Made by a program: the position numbers and the translations under genes. A DNA stretch of 64,000 nucleotides from Myxococcales bacterium (GTDB taxonomy: Bacteria; Myxococcota_A; Polyangia; Haliangiales; Haliangiaceae): contig JAQBQE010000059.1 of the NCBI GenBank assembly GCA_028287135.1, positions 62,001 through 126,000 of the forward strand, in the 5' to 3' direction. Every line of letters starts with the position of its first letter. Within the stretch, counting starts at the first letter, position 1. Positions 37,413 through 45,747 of the stretch are shown in pieces. The notes beneath the pieces are model-generated. The model saw only the letters and a list, made by a program, of their open reading frames with translations, was not told the DNA's origin and did no database searches.

Positions 37413-38663
37413 ATGTTGTATTCCTTGCACGGCCTTCAGCGCAGTCTCCTGGCACCGTTCGCGGCGGTCGCCGAGCGCACCGCGGAGCTCCTGACCGATC
37501 GCTCGATGTGGCCCCTGCCGGTCCTGCGCGCGAATCTCGCGCTGTTCCACCGGCTCGCGCGACCGTACGAGCGCACGCCGTTCGGGATCTCGGAGGTCAC
37601 CGCGCACGGGCACACCGTGACCGTCACCGAGGAGACGCTCGTCACCCGTCCGTTCTGCCGGCTCGTTCGGTTCGCTCGTCATGCGACCGAGCCGACCGCG
37701 GTCGCTGCACTCGCGCGCGATCCGCGGATGCTCGTGTGCGCGCCGCTCTCGGGGCATCACCCCACACTGCTGCGCGACACGATCGCGACGCTGCTCGTCG
37801 ATCACGACGTCTACCTCACCGACTGGACCGACGCGCGCGAAGTTCCCGTGGCTGCTGGCCCGTTCCACCTCGATGACTACGTCGCCTACATCCAGGAGTT
37901 CATCCGCCACCTCGGCGCGACCGAGCTCAACGTGCTCGCGGTGTGTCAGCCAACGGTCCCGGTGCTCGCCGCGATCTCGCTCCTGGCCGCACGCGGAGAG
38001 GCGACGCCACGCACGCTGACCCTGATGGGTGGCCCCGTCGATGCGCGGGTCAACCCGACCGCCGTCAACACGTTCGCGAACGAGAAGCCGTACACGTGGT
38101 TCGAGCGGAACATGATCCACCGCGTGCCTGGCAACCATCCCGGTGCGGGCCGTGCGGTCTACCCGGGGTTCATCCAGCTCACCGCGTTCGTGATGATGAA
38201 TCCGACGCGTCACCTCGATGCCTACCGCAATTACTGGCTCGACCAGGTCAAGGGTGGCGATGCGGTGACCGAGGGCGGCCGCGTTCACGAGCGGTTCTAC
38301 AACGAGTACAACGCCGTGCTCGACATGGATGCCGCGTACTACCTCGACACGGTGCGCACCGTGTTCCAGGAGTTCTCGCTCGCCCGCGGCACGTGGGATG
38401 TCGGCGGCGAGCGCGTTCGTCCCGACACGATCACGACCACCGCGCTGTACACGATCGAGGGCGCGCTCGACGACATTTCGGGGCTCGGGCAGACGTCGGC
38501 GGCGCACGCGCTGTGTGCAGGCGTTCCCGATGCCCGCAAGCGTCACCTGATCGCTGCCGACTGCGGCCACTACGGTCTGTTCTCGGGCCATCGCTGGCGC
38601 GAGACGATCTATCCGACGATCCGCGACTTCGTGCGCACGCACGCGGCCGAGGTCGGGGCGTGA
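37413..38663 (+). CDS. phaZ: Intracellular polyhydroxyalkanoate depolymerase
   Basis: A 416-residue alpha/beta-hydrolase that cleaves stored polyhydroxybutyrate granules. It opens MLYSLHGLQRSLLAPFAAVAE, and has the typical LVCAPLSGHHPTLLRDTI followed by a nucleophile Cys in LAVCQPTVPVLAA, where secreted depolymerases have a lipase-box serine; the VCQP form marks this intracellular family. Conserved DVYLTDWTDAREVP and the C-terminal ADCGHYGLFSGHRWR (His of the triad) are present. ATG at 37413 is chosen for GAGGA five bases upstream, over an ATG 18 codons earlier. The stop overlaps the next start in GTGA, coupling it to 3-hydroxybutyrate dehydrogenase. No signal peptide. Confidence 0.9.
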   Translation: MLYSLHGLQRSLLAPFAAVAERTAELLTDRSMWPLPVLRANLALFHRLARPYERTPFGISEVTAHGHTVTVTEETLVTRPFCRLVRFARHATEPTAVAALARDPRMLVCAPLSGHHPTLLRDTIATLLVDHDVYLTDWTDAREVPVAAGPFHLDDYVAYIQEFIRHLGATELNVLAVCQPTVPVLAAISLLAARGEATPRTLTLMGGPVDARVNPTAVNTFANEKPYTWFERNMIHRVPGNHPGAGRAVYPGFIQLTAFVMMNPTRHLDAYRNYWLDQVKGGDAVTEGGRVHERFYNEYNAVLDMDAAYYLDTVRTVFQEFSLARGTWDVGGERVRPDTITTTALYTIEGALDDISGLGQTSAAHALCAGVPDARKRHLIAADCGHYGLFSGHRWRETIYPTIRDFVRTHAAEVGA

Positions 38664-39448
38664 GCGCTGCGGGCTCGACGCTGCGAGGCAAGACCGCGCT
38701 CGTCACCGGCTCGACGAGTGGGATCGGCCTCGGCATCGCGGTCGCGCTCGCAGAGCAGGGCGCCTCGGTGATCCTCAACGGGTTCGGTGAGGTCGAGGCG
38801 GCGCGCGAGCTCGTCGGTCGCTCCGGAGGGCGCGTCGGGTTTCACGGTGCCGACCTCAGCAAGCCGGCCGAGATCACGGCGCTGTTCGAGTACGCGACGC
38901 GCGAGCACGGTGGCGTCGAGATCCTCGTCAACAACGCTGGGATCCAGCACACCGCGAGCGTCGAGGACTTCCCGGTCGATCGGTGGGACGCGATCCTCGC
39001 GATCAATCTCAGCGCGGCGTTCCACACGACGCGGCTCGCCCTGCCGGGGATGCGCGCGCGCGACTGGGGACGGATCATCAACATCGCGTCCGTCCACGGC
39101 CTCGTCGGATCGGTTCACAAGGCAGCGTACGTCGCCGCCAAGCACGGGCTGATCGGGCTGACCAAGGTGACGGCGCTCGAGACCGCGCGCTCGGGGATCA
39201 CGTGCAACGCGCTGTGCCCGGGCTGGGTGCTGACCCCGCTCGTCCAGCGCCAGGTCGATGACCGCGCCGCACGCGACGGGCTCGACGACGAGTCTGCGCG
39301 GCGGGCGCTGCTGCTGGAGAAGCAGCCGTCCGGCGACTTCGTGAGTGCCGAGCAGCTCGCCGCTACCGTGCTGTTCCTGTGCACCGAGGCAGCGGGCCAG
39401 GTCCGTGGCGCGTCGTGGAACATCGACGGCGGCTGGCTCGCGCAATGA
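38660..39448 (+). CDS. bdhA: 3-hydroxybutyrate dehydrogenase (SDR)
   Basis: A 262-residue classical short-chain dehydrogenase that oxidises the 3-hydroxybutyrate released by the coupled depolymerase, using NAD+. GTG start at 38660, overlapping the phaZ stop. It has the TGSTSGIGLGIA cofactor loop, NNAG (LVNNAGIQH), an ASVHGLVGS serine region, YxxxK (AAYVAAKHGLIG) and the family-specific CPGWVLTPLVQRQ tail. The position of HTASVEDFPVDRWDAILAINLSAAF agrees with 3-hydroxybutyrate dehydrogenases. C-terminal IDGGWLAQ is typical. Context gives most of the substrate assignment, which is otherwise an inference from sequence similarity by eye. Confidence 0.88.
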   Translation: MSAAGSTLRGKTALVTGSTSGIGLGIAVALAEQGASVILNGFGEVEAARELVGRSGGRVGFHGADLSKPAEITALFEYATREHGGVEILVNNAGIQHTASVEDFPVDRWDAILAINLSAAFHTTRLALPGMRARDWGRIINIASVHGLVGSVHKAAYVAAKHGLIGLTKVTALETARSGITCNALCPGWVLTPLVQRQVDDRAARDGLDDESARRALLLEKQPSGDFVSAEQLAATVLFLCTEAAGQVRGASWNIDGGWLAQ

Positions 39449-39449
39449 T

Positions 39450-40127
39450 CTAGGCGCCGGCGATCGGGTCGACGCGGTCGTCGCCCATGCCCGGCGGCTC
39501 GCCGAGAAACTCGACCCACGCTCGCTTCAGGCAGTGATAGTGAGTGCTCGCCTCGACGAGCGACACGAACGCTGCGATCGTCCGGTCGAGCCGGTCCTGC
39601 AGCGGGTCGTCGGCGAGCCGGTCCTCGGCGAAGGCCTTGTGCGCCATCGACAGCGAGAACATGTCGGGAAAGATCCGTGCACCGAGATGCTCGAGCGGGA
39701 CGCGAAGCGCCCACAGGCCGCGGTTGCCACCGGTCATCGACGGCGAGGCCGAGAGCAGCAGCCCGTGGCGGGTGTCGAACGGCTGGGGACGGAACCGCGA
39801 CGTCCAGTCGATCGTGTTCTTGAGCACGCCGGGCATCGAGCCGTTGTACTCGGGCGACGCGATCACGAACGCGTCGCTGTCGTCGAGCCGTTTCTTCAGG
39901 GCGGCGGCGCCCGGTGGGATCCCGGTCTCGCGCTCGTCGTCGCCATCGTAAGACGGCGTATCGAGCTCGCGCATCGTCACGAGGTCCACGGTCGCTCCGT
40001 TGATCTCGGCGATCCGCGCCGCGAGAGCGGCGAGCTTGCCGTTGAGCGAATCCCGGCGGAGGGTAGCGGCGAACACCAGCAAGCGGACGGGTCGCGGCGC
40101 ACGGGGCGAGAAGGCCGGCTCGGTCAT
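39450..40127 (-). CDS. NADPH-dependent FMN reductase-like flavoprotein
   Basis: About 225 residues of the flavodoxin-like NADPH:FMN reductase family. The N-terminal phosphate-binding loop is LLVFAATLRRDSLNGKLA, and the ISPEYNGS-type signature appears as IASPEYNGSMPGVLKNTIDW. Such enzymes reduce flavins, quinones or azo dyes. The C-terminal half (FPDMFSLSMAHKAFAEDRLADD) is longer than in chromate-reductase-like members. The ATG at 40127 (MTEPAFSPR) is the better start, since a second one four codons earlier lies only upstream of acidic-poor sequence. It lies head-to-tail with the hydrolase gene upstream (40 bases) and converges on bdhA with 1 base between the stops. Confidence 0.86.
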   Translation of the reverse strand: MTEPAFSPRAPRPVRLLVFAATLRRDSLNGKLAALAARIAEINGATVDLVTMRELDTPSYDGDDERETGIPPGAAALKKRLDDSDAFVIASPEYNGSMPGVLKNTIDWTSRFRPQPFDTRHGLLLSASPSMTGGNRGLWALRVPLEHLGARIFPDMFSLSMAHKAFAEDRLADDPLQDRLDRTIAAFVSLVEASTHYHCLKRAWVEFLGEPPGMGDDRVDPIAGA

Positions 40128-40169
40128 GGACCAGCTTGCCATGGCGGATCCGGCGCAGCGATCCGGGAG

Positions 40170-41156
40170 TTACCGAGAGGCCGCGTAGATCCGATCGAGG
40201 AACGTGAACTGTGCGGCGTCCGCGAGTCGCGCGAGGGAGATCGGGAAGGCGGTGAATCCGTGAACGCCCTCGGGCCAGATCCGTAGCTCACGCGATCCGC
40301 CGGCCGCGTGCCAGCGCGCGGCCATCCGTACGGAGTCATCGAGGAGCGGGTCGAGCGTACCTACCGTGAACAGCGCGGGCGGCAGATCGCGGAGATCCGC
40401 GTACAGCGGTGAGAGCTCCGGTGCGCGGAGCTCCTCGGCCGATCGCCCCGGCAGAAACGACGACACGAAGTGCTCGATGATCGGGGTCGACAGCACGAGG
40501 TTGCGATCGCCCCAGTCGCGCGCACTCGGCGTCAGCGAGAGATCGAAGGCTCCGAACACCAGGTTGGCGGCGATGAACGCGCTGCCCGGGCGGTGATCGC
40601 GCAACCGCAGCAGGGTCAGCACGGCGAGGTGAGCACCCGCGGATTCGCCACCGATCGAGAACCGCGCCGGCGCGCCGAGCATCTCCGCACCGCGCTCGAC
40701 GAGCCAGCGCGCGGCATCCTCGCAGTCATCGATGGCAGCGGGAAACGGATGCTCGGGGGCGAGCCGATAGTCCACGCTGACCACCACGACACCGACCGCG
40801 GTCGCGAGCTCGGCGAGCGCGGGGTCCTGGAGGTCCGAGGCTCCGAGCATCCAGCCGCCCCCGTGGATGTGGAGGTAGACCCCGCGCGGCGTCATGTCGC
40901 GAGTGGGCCGTGCGACGCGCAGCTTCACCGGACCCGCGCGGCCGGGCACCTCGAGGTCGTGGAGGTCGGGCAGGAACACGGGTGCCGGGAAGGTGCCCTT
41001 GCCGAGGCGGCGCGCGGCGCGGACCCGCGGCGCCGGCACGACGGTGACCGGCGGCAACGTTCGTAGCGTGTCCTCGAGGCGAGCGTTGAACACGCACGTC
41101 TCTTCTGCCACCTCCGCAGAAACGTGCTGCAGGTGATCCGTGATCTCCGCTGACAT
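40170..41156 (-). CDS. Alpha/beta hydrolase, hormone-sensitive lipase family
   Basis: A 328-residue cytoplasmic esterase. The HSL oxyanion motif HIHGGGWMLG and nucleophile SIGGESAGAHLAVLTLL are intact, as are PLYADLRDLPPALFTVGTLDPLLDDSV (Asp) and the late His in EGVHGFTAF. Family members hydrolyse short acyl esters and some lactones or carboxylesters. The N-terminal cap has EETCVFNARLEDTLRTLP. Co-oriented with the flavoprotein gene and separated by about 40 bases. The gene immediately upstream on the same strand is only a Cys-rich remnant. Confidence 0.88.
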   Translation of the reverse strand: MSAEITDHLQHVSAEVAEETCVFNARLEDTLRTLPPVTVVPAPRVRAARRLGKGTFPAPVFLPDLHDLEVPGRAGPVKLRVARPTRDMTPRGVYLHIHGGGWMLGASDLQDPALAELATAVGVVVVSVDYRLAPEHPFPAAIDDCEDAARWLVERGAEMLGAPARFSIGGESAGAHLAVLTLLRLRDHRPGSAFIAANLVFGAFDLSLTPSARDWGDRNLVLSTPIIEHFVSSFLPGRSAEELRAPELSPLYADLRDLPPALFTVGTLDPLLDDSVRMAARWHAAGGSRELRIWPEGVHGFTAFPISLARLADAAQFTFLDRIYAASR

Positions 41157-41167
41157 CTATGCCGAGT

Positions 41168-41260
41168 CTACAAGCACGCACCGCATTCGTCCGGACTCGT
41201 CACGCAGGTCTCGCTGACGTTGCCGCAGGTGCCGTCGCCGCAGCAGGAGGAGCCGAGCTG
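41168..41260 (-). pseudogene. Remnant of a Cys-rich secreted protein
   Basis: Thirty codons between two stops on the minus strand read QLGSSCCGDGTCGNVSETCV and then TSPDECGACL. The spacing of the seven cysteines and the C-C-G-D-G-T-C start match the small Cys-rich repeats found near the C-terminus of many myxobacterial secreted proteins. There is no start codon and no signal peptide, so only the end of a former gene is left, just upstream of the esterase gene. Confidence 0.5.
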
Positions 41261-41528
41261 TCACCGCGCGACGCTACTACACGCCGCGCCAGCTGCTCGA
41301 GATCTCGGGTTCCCGGCGAGTTTCCTGGAGCTGCCATGTGATCCGGAACCATCGTGGTTCGCGGACCACGTGCAGAGCTGACGCCGGTCGTCGCGTACGA
41401 CCTCCGCGCAGGGACGCTCTCCCGTCTCCGCGCGGCGCGCCGTGGAAGCGCACGGACGATGCACGGCCGTTCTCCACCGACGCACGGTGCCGGCATGCCC
41501 GATGCTGCGATCGCTGACGGAGGGGACC
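41261..41528. other. Non-coding stretch upstream of the epoxide hydrolase gene
   Basis: I see no supported gene. The plus-strand reading frame from 41442 runs into the epoxide hydrolase but its first 29 codons look random, and the AGGGG ribosome-binding site at 41521-41525 points to the GTG at 41529 as the start. No clear promoter or hairpin was recognised. Confidence 0.5.
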
Positions 41529-42860
41529 GTGACCACCAGAAGGATCGTTGTCGTCTCGACGCTGGTCGTGCTTGCCGCCTGCACGACGGAGCGACCGCCT
41601 CCGCAGACCGTCCGCGTAACGCAGGCCGAGCCCGTCATGGATCGAGACCTCGGGGGCGGGCAGGTCTCGAGCGCGCCGCCCGCGGGGACCCTGGAGTCGC
41701 GGATCCGGCCGATGCGCGTGCAGGTACCCGAAGCGGTCCTCATCGATCTTCGTCGCCGGATCGCGGCCACACGATGGCCTCCGAAGGAGACGGTCCCCGA
41801 CCAGTCGCAGGGCGTGCAGCTGGCGACCATGCAAGACCTCCTCGACTACTGGGGGACCGACTACGACTGGCGCAAGGCGGAGGCCCGGCTGAACGACCTG
41901 CCGAATTTTGTGACCCAGATCGACGACGTCGACATCCACTTCATCCACGTTCGTTCTCCGCACCCCGGCGCGATGCCGCTGATCATGACCCATGGCTGGC
42001 CGGGCTCGGTGTTCGAGCTGCTGAAGGTGATCGGACCTCTGACCGATCCGGTGGCGTACGGGGGACGCGCCGAGGACGCGTTCGATCTCGTGCTTCCGTC
42101 GCTGCCTGGCTACGGGTTCTCGGGCAAGCCGACGGAGCCCGGCTGGAGCCCCGACAGGATTGCTCGCGCGTGGGACGAGCTGATGAAGCGGCTTGGGTAC
42201 CCGCAGTACGTGGCGCAAGGCGGCGACTGGGGATCGATCGTCACGCACGCGATGGCTCGCCAGGCCCCGCCCGGGTTGATCGGGATCCACGTCAACTTGC
42301 CCGCGGTGGTTCCCCGCGAGGTCGCCAGCGCGTTGCAGAAGGGCCAGCCGCCGCCCGCCGGGCTGTCCGACCAGGAGCGGGTCGCGTTCGCGTCGCTCGA
42401 AGCGTTCTATCGCAAGGGCACCGGCTACCAGGCGATCATGGCGACACGCCCGCAGACCCTGGCCTACGGACTGGCGGACTCGCCAGCCCTGCTGGCTGCC
42501 TGGCTCTACGACAAGTTCACCGCGTGGACGGACACCGGCGGCCAGCCCGAGCGTGCGCTGACGAAGGACGAGATGCTCGACGACATCACGCTGTACTGGG
42601 TGACGAACACCGGGGCCACCGCCTCTCGTCTGTACTGGGAAGCCCAGGACAACCTGCTGAACGCCGTGGACATCTCGATCCCGGTGGCGGTGACGGTGTT
42701 CCCGGGCGAGCTCTATCGCGCGCCGCGAAGCTGGGCCGAACGGAGCTATCACCAGCTGATCTACTTCCACGAGGTCGACCGCGGCGGTCACTTCGCTGCC
42801 TTCGAGCAACCCGATCTGTTCGTCGACGAGGTGCGCGCGGCATTCAGGCCGCTACGCTGA
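41529..42860 (+). CDS. Exported epoxide hydrolase (EHN family) lipoprotein
   Basis: A 443-residue alpha/beta hydrolase of the microsomal-epoxide-hydrolase type. The signal peptide from GTG at 41529 ends in a lipobox LAAC (in LVVLAACTTE). The N-terminal EHN domain (RIRPMRVQVPEAVLIDLRRRIAATRWPP...DYWGTDYDW) is followed by the hydrolase fold: MTHGWPGSVFE oxyanion region, the nucleophilic Asp in QGGDWGSIVTHAMA, and His in DRGGHFAAFEQPDLF. All three catalytic residues are visible. It converts epoxides, possibly in foreign metabolites, in the periplasm. The stop is 3 bases from the convergent alpha/beta hydrolase gene's stop, so their transcripts overlap. Confidence 0.88.
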   Translation: MTTRRIVVVSTLVVLAACTTERPPPQTVRVTQAEPVMDRDLGGGQVSSAPPAGTLESRIRPMRVQVPEAVLIDLRRRIAATRWPPKETVPDQSQGVQLATMQDLLDYWGTDYDWRKAEARLNDLPNFVTQIDDVDIHFIHVRSPHPGAMPLIMTHGWPGSVFELLKVIGPLTDPVAYGGRAEDAFDLVLPSLPGYGFSGKPTEPGWSPDRIARAWDELMKRLGYPQYVAQGGDWGSIVTHAMARQAPPGLIGIHVNLPAVVPREVASALQKGQPPPAGLSDQERVAFASLEAFYRKGTGYQAIMATRPQTLAYGLADSPALLAAWLYDKFTAWTDTGGQPERALTKDEMLDDITLYWVTNTGATASRLYWEAQDNLLNAVDISIPVAVTVFPGELYRAPRSWAERSYHQLIYFHEVDRGGHFAAFEQPDLFVDEVRAAFRPLR

Positions 42861-42863
42861 TCG

Positions 42864-43826
42864 TCAGAACGTGTCGTTGAGTCGCAACGGCTGGCCCGCT
42901 GCGACCGCATCGCGAGCGAGGAAGCCGGTCAGGGCCTCCATCGTCGCCGTCGGTCGCTCCTCGAGGAGCCAGTGCCCGGCGTCCTTGATCAGGAGGGAGG
43001 TCACGTTGGGGGCCACGAGCGCGACCTGGCTGGCGAGCGACGGACCCGCTGCCTTCTCGCCACTGATCACGAGGACCGGCATCGGCAACGGTGTCTTCGC
43101 GAGCTGCGCGAAGTCCTTCGCGGTCTTCTCGAACGACGCGAAGTAGCCCCAGCCGGCGCGCATCCGTCCCGGGCGCGCGTACGCGGCGGTATAGCGCTCG
43201 CGATCAACTTCGGGGAGCGAGCGCCGCCGGTCCGCAGCGAAGTCGTTCCAGAAGTGATCGAAGTAGATGCGCTCGCGGTCCGCCACGAGGGCCTCTGCGG
43301 TCGGTCCGGTGAACGTGAAGTGCCACAGCCGTGGATCGTGATACGTGCGCTGCCAGTCCCCGATCCCGGGAAGAAACGCATCGAGCAACGCGAGCTTGCT
43401 GACCTCGGCCGGGAACTGCGCGGCATAGGCGTACGCGACCATCAGCCCGATGTCGTGACCGACGACCTGGGTCTTCCGGATCTGGAGCGAGCGGGCGAGG
43501 GCGTGGATGCGGATCGCAGCGGTCTTCGCGTCGAGGCCGCCGTCGGGGATCGACGAGCCTCCGATGCCGGGAAGGTCGGGCGCGATCACCGTGAAGCTCT
43601 TTGCGAGCACCGGGATCAGCGGTCTCCACATGTCCGAGGTCTGGGTGTATCCGTGCAGCAAGATCACGGCATCGCCCTGTCCCGCGATCAGGTAGTGGAG
43701 GGTCATCCCATCGATCTTGGCCGTCCGCGATGCGATGTCCCCCGGGGCACCCATCGCCGACGGTACCGAGCAGCTCGACACCAGCAAGCTGAGCGCGAGG
43801 ATGATCAGGCGAGTGATGCTGTTCAT
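42864..43826 (-). CDS. Exported alpha/beta hydrolase (haloalkane dehalogenase/epoxide hydrolase type)
   Basis: A 320-residue secreted hydrolase. Start MNSITRL gives a clear signal peptide with lipobox-like VSSC; the upstream codons of the longer frame look random. The fold shows VILLHGYTQTSDMWRPLIP (oxyanion), VIAPDLPGIGGS, nucleophilic Asp in VVGHDIGLMVAYAY, and His in DAGHWLLEERPTATME. The G-H-D-x-G nucleophile elbow with aspartate indicates an epoxide hydrolase or dehalogenase rather than an esterase. Together with the convergent epoxide hydrolase it makes a pair of exported hydrolases that may detoxify the same sort of compound. Confidence 0.86.
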   Translation of the reverse strand: MNSITRLIILALSLLVSSCSVPSAMGAPGDIASRTAKIDGMTLHYLIAGQGDAVILLHGYTQTSDMWRPLIPVLAKSFTVIAPDLPGIGGSSIPDGGLDAKTAAIRIHALARSLQIRKTQVVGHDIGLMVAYAYAAQFPAEVSKLALLDAFLPGIGDWQRTYHDPRLWHFTFTGPTAEALVADRERIYFDHFWNDFAADRRRSLPEVDRERYTAAYARPGRMRAGWGYFASFEKTAKDFAQLAKTPLPMPVLVISGEKAAGPSLASQVALVAPNVTSLLIKDAGHWLLEERPTATMEALTGFLARDAVAAGQPLRLNDTF

Positions 43827-43837
43827 GACGTCCCTCC

Positions 43838-43921
43838 GTCGAGCTGACCGCGCGGATGCAGGCGATGCTCGCCATGCAGAAGATCGACATCGCCGCGCTC
43901 GAGCGAGCGCATCGCGGCTGA
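43838..43921 (+). pseudogene. 3' remnant of a VOC (PhnB-like) protein gene
   Basis: The last 27 codons of a glyoxalase-fold protein remain: VELTARMQAMLAMQKIDIAA and then LERAHRG before a TGA. The A-M-L-x-M-K-x-I-D-I-A-x-L-E pattern is the usual C-terminal helix of 3-demethylubiquinone-methyltransferase-like VOC proteins. No upstream part or start codon exists; the piece sits between the divergently placed 5' end of the hydrolase gene and the DsbA-like gene, whose stop codon touches its own. Confidence 0.5.
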
Positions 43922-44485
43922 TCACAGGTGGCGCGGCGTTGCGCGCTGGGTCGGCTGCTGCTGCTGCCGGGCGCGCTCGAGCGTCTTCAACAGCGAGTCG
44001 GCATCCCACGCGCCGTCATGCCGTCTGCCGTTGATGAAGAAGCAGGGTGTCCCGTTGACCCCGCTGCGCACGCCGCTGTTGAAGTCCTCGCGTATGCGCG
44101 GCAGGTACAGGTGGTTGTCGAGCGCCGCGTCGACGGCCGCGATGTCGAGACCCAGGGCCCGCGCATAGCGCAGCAGGTAGGGCCGCTCGAGGGCTTCCTG
44201 GTTCTCGTACAGCATGCTGTACATCTCCCAGAACCGGCCCTGGGCCGCGGCAGCCTCCGAGGTTTCGGCGGCGGGGACCGCCAGCGGGTGGATCTCCGAG
44301 AGCGGGAAGTGGCGGAACACGTACTGCAGCTGGCCGCGCAGCCGACGCTCGACCTCCTGCACCTCGTAGTACGCCCGCCCGCAGTAGGGACACTGGAAAT
44401 CGCCATACTCGACGAGCTGGAGGGGTGCGTTGCTCGGTCCACGGATGTGATCACGTTGCGGATCGATCGGCATCTTGAGCCACAT
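43922..44485 (-). CDS. DsbA-family thiol-disulfide oxidoreductase (cytoplasmic)
   Basis: A 187-residue thioredoxin-fold protein with the active site CPYC (Cys32, Cys35) in YGDFQCPYCGRAYYEV and the helical insertion of DsbA-like proteins. The cis-proline is in SGVNGTPCFFINGRRHDG; the Cys after that proline is unusual for the family. There is no signal peptide, so it probably works in the cytoplasm, as many myxobacterial DsbA/FrnE-like proteins do. Start MWLKMPIDP is fixed by the TGATG overlap with the stop of the peroxiredoxin gene, which indicates coupled translation and shared function, such as reducing that peroxiredoxin. Confidence 0.88.
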   Translation of the reverse strand: MWLKMPIDPQRDHIRGPSNAPLQLVEYGDFQCPYCGRAYYEVQEVERRLRGQLQYVFRHFPLSEIHPLAVPAAETSEAAAAQGRFWEMYSMLYENQEALERPYLLRYARALGLDIAAVDAALDNHLYLPRIREDFNSGVRSGVNGTPCFFINGRRHDGAWDADSLLKTLERARQQQQPTQRATPRHL

Positions 44486-44961
44486 CACGCTGCCTCCGCG
44501 TGAAGCTGCTCGAGCGCGTCGAGGATCCCGTCCGCGCCTGGATTGACGTTGACCGGCGAGACGTAGCGCCACGCGATCACGCCATCTGGGCGCAGCACGA
44601 ACAGCGCGCGCTCCGCGATGCCGTCGGCGGCGCGGTACACGCCGTATCGGCGCGCTACCTCACCCTTGGGCTCGAAGTCAGAGAGCAGCGGAAACCAAAA
44701 CTTCCGATGCTCGCGGAACGCCCGATGACACCACACGCCATCGACGGAGATTCCGACGAGCTGCGCGTTGTGCCGACCGAGCTCGTCGCGGAGCTCGTTG
44801 TAGATCGCGAGCTGGTCGCCGCAGACCGGGCTCCAGTCCGCCGGGTAGAACACCAGCACCGCCGGTTTTCCCGCCAGCTCGGAGCGGCGGAGAACATGAT
44901 TCTCTGCGTCTTTGGGCAGCGAGAACTCAGGAGCTCGCTCTCCCGCTACTGGGTTGGTCAT
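44485..44961 (-). CDS. AhpE/Prx-type peroxiredoxin
   Basis: A 158-residue peroxidase of the AhpC/TSA fold. The peroxidatic Cys47 lies in FYPADWSPVCGDQLAIYNELRDEL, the P-x-x-x-S-x-x-C form of AhpE-like members. Conserved FWFPLLSDFEPKGEVARRYGVYR and the Arg of ERALFVLRPDGVIAWRYV are in place. One other cysteine (in VWCHRAF) is available for a possible disulfide. Start MTNPVAGERAPEFSL is preferred; ATGs at 11 and 6 codons upstream exist. Its stop shares a base with the start of the DsbA-like gene. No membrane or signal segment; cytoplasmic peroxide removal. Confidence 0.88.
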   Translation of the reverse strand: MTNPVAGERAPEFSLPKDAENHVLRRSELAGKPAVLVFYPADWSPVCGDQLAIYNELRDELGRHNAQLVGISVDGVWCHRAFREHRKFWFPLLSDFEPKGEVARRYGVYRAADGIAERALFVLRPDGVIAWRYVSPVNVNPGADGILDALEQLHAEAA

Positions 44962-45157
44962 GCCCACGTGCCTTTGCATCACGCGCGCCGCCATCGGATG
45001 CACGACGAGGATCGCGATGTCGAGATCACGTTGACGGTGGCGCACACTCGACAGGGCGCGTCGGGCGTTGCGGCCCGTCTGGTTCTGAGGGGTGCGGCTC
45101 GGCGTGGGTGACCGCCGCTGGTTTGGGCGATGCACGCGACGAAGGCAGGAGAGCACC

Positions 45158-45712
45158 ATGAAGGAATTCAGACGATGGCGGTGGTGGACGGTCGCGCTCC
45201 GCGGCGTTGCCGCGCTGCTGCTCGGAATCCTGAGTCTGTTCGCGCCCGGCATCACGTTCGTATCGCTGGTCATCCTGTTCGGCGCCTACGCGATCGTCGA
45301 TGGTGTGCTCTCCCTCGGCCTGATGACGAAGGTGCGAGGTCCACTGCGCACGTCGATGATCGTTCGCGGGCTGGTCTCGCTCGCAGCCGGCGTGCTCGCC
45401 TTGGTGTTCCCCGGCATCACGGCGCTCACGCTGCTGATGGTGATCGGTGCCTGGGCGGTCGTCTCGGGGATCTTCGAGCTGGTCATGGCGATCCGGCTGC
45501 GCAAGGAGATCAAGGGCGAGTGGCTGCTCGCACTCGAGGGCTCGGCGTCGATCCTGTTCGGCGTGATGCTGTTCGTTGCGCCCCTCGCCGGCGCGATCGT
45601 CCTTGGTCTGTGGCTCGGGGCGTACGCGCTGGTGCTCGGCGGAATGCTGATGGCAAGCTCGTTCCGGCTGCGCCGCTACGAACACGAGCACCCGGAGCTG
45701 GCCGCGGCGTGA
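45158..45712 (+). CDS. HdeD-type membrane protein (DUF308)
   Basis: A 184-residue protein with six membrane helices in three pairs, typical of HdeD/DUF308: WWTVALRGVAALLLGILSLF and ITFVSLVILFGAYAIVDGVLSL, then MIVRGLVSLAAGVLALVF, ALTLLMVIGAWAVVSGIFELV, WLLALEGSASILFGVMLFVAP, and IVLGLWLGAYALVLGGMLM. In E. coli the family is linked to acid resistance, but its mechanism is unknown. ATG at 45158 with a good GGAGAG ribosome-binding site; upstream codons of the same frame look random. A short polar C-terminus faces the cytoplasm. The FHA/sigma-54 activator gene follows after 35 bases on the same strand. Confidence 0.88.
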   Translation: MKEFRRWRWWTVALRGVAALLLGILSLFAPGITFVSLVILFGAYAIVDGVLSLGLMTKVRGPLRTSMIVRGLVSLAAGVLALVFPGITALTLLMVIGAWAVVSGIFELVMAIRLRKEIKGEWLLALEGSASILFGVMLFVAPLAGAIVLGLWLGAYALVLGGMLMASSFRLRRYEHEHPELAAA

Positions 45713-45747
45713 CCCCTCGACCCGTCTGATGAAGTACGATCGCGCGC

